Origin: Flavobacteriaceae bacterium
GTDB lineage: Bacteria > Bacteroidota > Bacteroidia > Flavobacteriales > Flavobacteriaceae
DNA: 64,000 bases
Assembly: GCA_031277535.1 (NCBI GenBank)
Contig: JAITMD010000006.1
Span: forward strand, 310,001-374,000
Direction of reading: 5' to 3'
In this document: piece by piece, positions 63,819 to 64,000 of the stretch
Layout of the letters: the number at the start of each line of letters is the position of its first letter
How positions within the stretch are numbered: the first letter of the stretch is position 1
Notes under the pieces: generated by a model
The model's input: only the letters and a program-made list of their open reading frames with translations
Told to the model about the DNA's origin: nothing
Database searches by the model: none
Translations under genes and position numbers: made by a program

Positions 63819-64000
63819 ACTTTTTCAATAATAAACTATTCAAATGTAATATAAAAATCATTGACTTGTTACACACTATACCCTATCACTTATTTTAAAT
63901 AACTTTAAGACATCAACTCGCTACATACAACTCTTTACTCTAATTTGCCTAAAAAGAGGTTTATTTGACCTAAAAATCCCTGTTATCCGTTATTGCACAA
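63819..64000. other. right edge, intergenic
   Basis: 182 bases of AT-rich DNA to the window end. I see no gene, hairpin or RNA signal. It should contain the promoter of the lipoprotein gene on the minus strand. Confidence 0.5.

Overview
The window looks like chromosome of an AT-rich Flavobacteriaceae member (phylum Bacteroidota). A Myroides-like or Flavobacterium-like genome is my guess from gene content; no 16S or other taxonomic marker lies here. Reasons: SusC/SusD-type and TonB-dependent outer-membrane genes, a MurF-alanine racemase fusion, ThiH-type thiamine synthesis in a thiSC-E-D-E-G-H-F order, many lipoproteins, and promoters of the Bacteroidota type (TTG or TTTG, 19-21 bp, then TAnnTTTG).

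Layout. 1-6.5 kb: two tandem MORN-like (YwqK-type) secreted repeat proteins, an O-methyltransferase, a TatA/B-PAP2 pair, and three tandem paralogues with a carboxypeptidase-regulatory-like fold. 6.5-8.2 kb: peptidase E, a gene-poor gap with a long hairpin, and two identical tRNA-Gly(UCC) genes. 8.4-14.7 kb: a MarR/GbsR regulator followed by a tripartite RND efflux operon. 14.7-21.4 kb: a NodB deacetylase, a cysteine-less thioredoxin, a membrane metallophosphoesterase, DNA polymerase I, an acyltransferase and an Ig-like lipoprotein. 21.7-26.7 kb: rplM-rpsI-rpsB-tsf, a dicarboxylate/amino-acid symporter, a methyltransferase and a small membrane protein. 26.7-33.6 kb: an eight-gene thiamine operon behind a TPP riboswitch. 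33.6-38.7 kb: aat, a DUF3127 protein with an SSB-like tail, a flavin reductase-like protein, an orphan histidine kinase, a HIT protein and greA. 38.8-44.3 kb: a Rieske-like lipoprotein, a TonB receptor behind a second TPP riboswitch, arfB, a PnuC/PnuT transporter, a Bax-inhibitor-1 family protein and a phosphopantetheinyl transferase. 44.3-51.1 kb: a four-gene SusCD locus with a zinc metallopeptidase. 51.5-54.9 kb: mscL, murF-alr and a DsrE protein. 55.6-60.0 kb: a sulfur/persulfide cluster (split YeeE/YedE, Crp/Fnr regulator, TauE, persulfide dioxygenase-rhodanese, thioredoxin). 60.2-63.8 kb: an M16 peptidase and a lipoprotein.

How the parts connect. Thiamine supply is represented twice, by synthesis (26.7-33.6 kb) and by predicted uptake (39.4-41.7 kb and perhaps the PnuC-family gene), each with its own TPP riboswitch. 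The sulfur cluster reads as thiosulfate or sulfur import, persulfide oxidation, sulfur-oxyanion export and redox repair under one Crp-type regulator.

Most unexpected observations: a cluster of DnaA-box-like nonamers inside a ThiE-like gene, an intrinsic terminator inside the greA leader, GC-rich codon patches exactly over the proton-relay motifs of the RND pump, and long hairpins with shared sequence words in three gene-poor gaps. No CRISPR array, insertion sequence, phage or integrase was seen.
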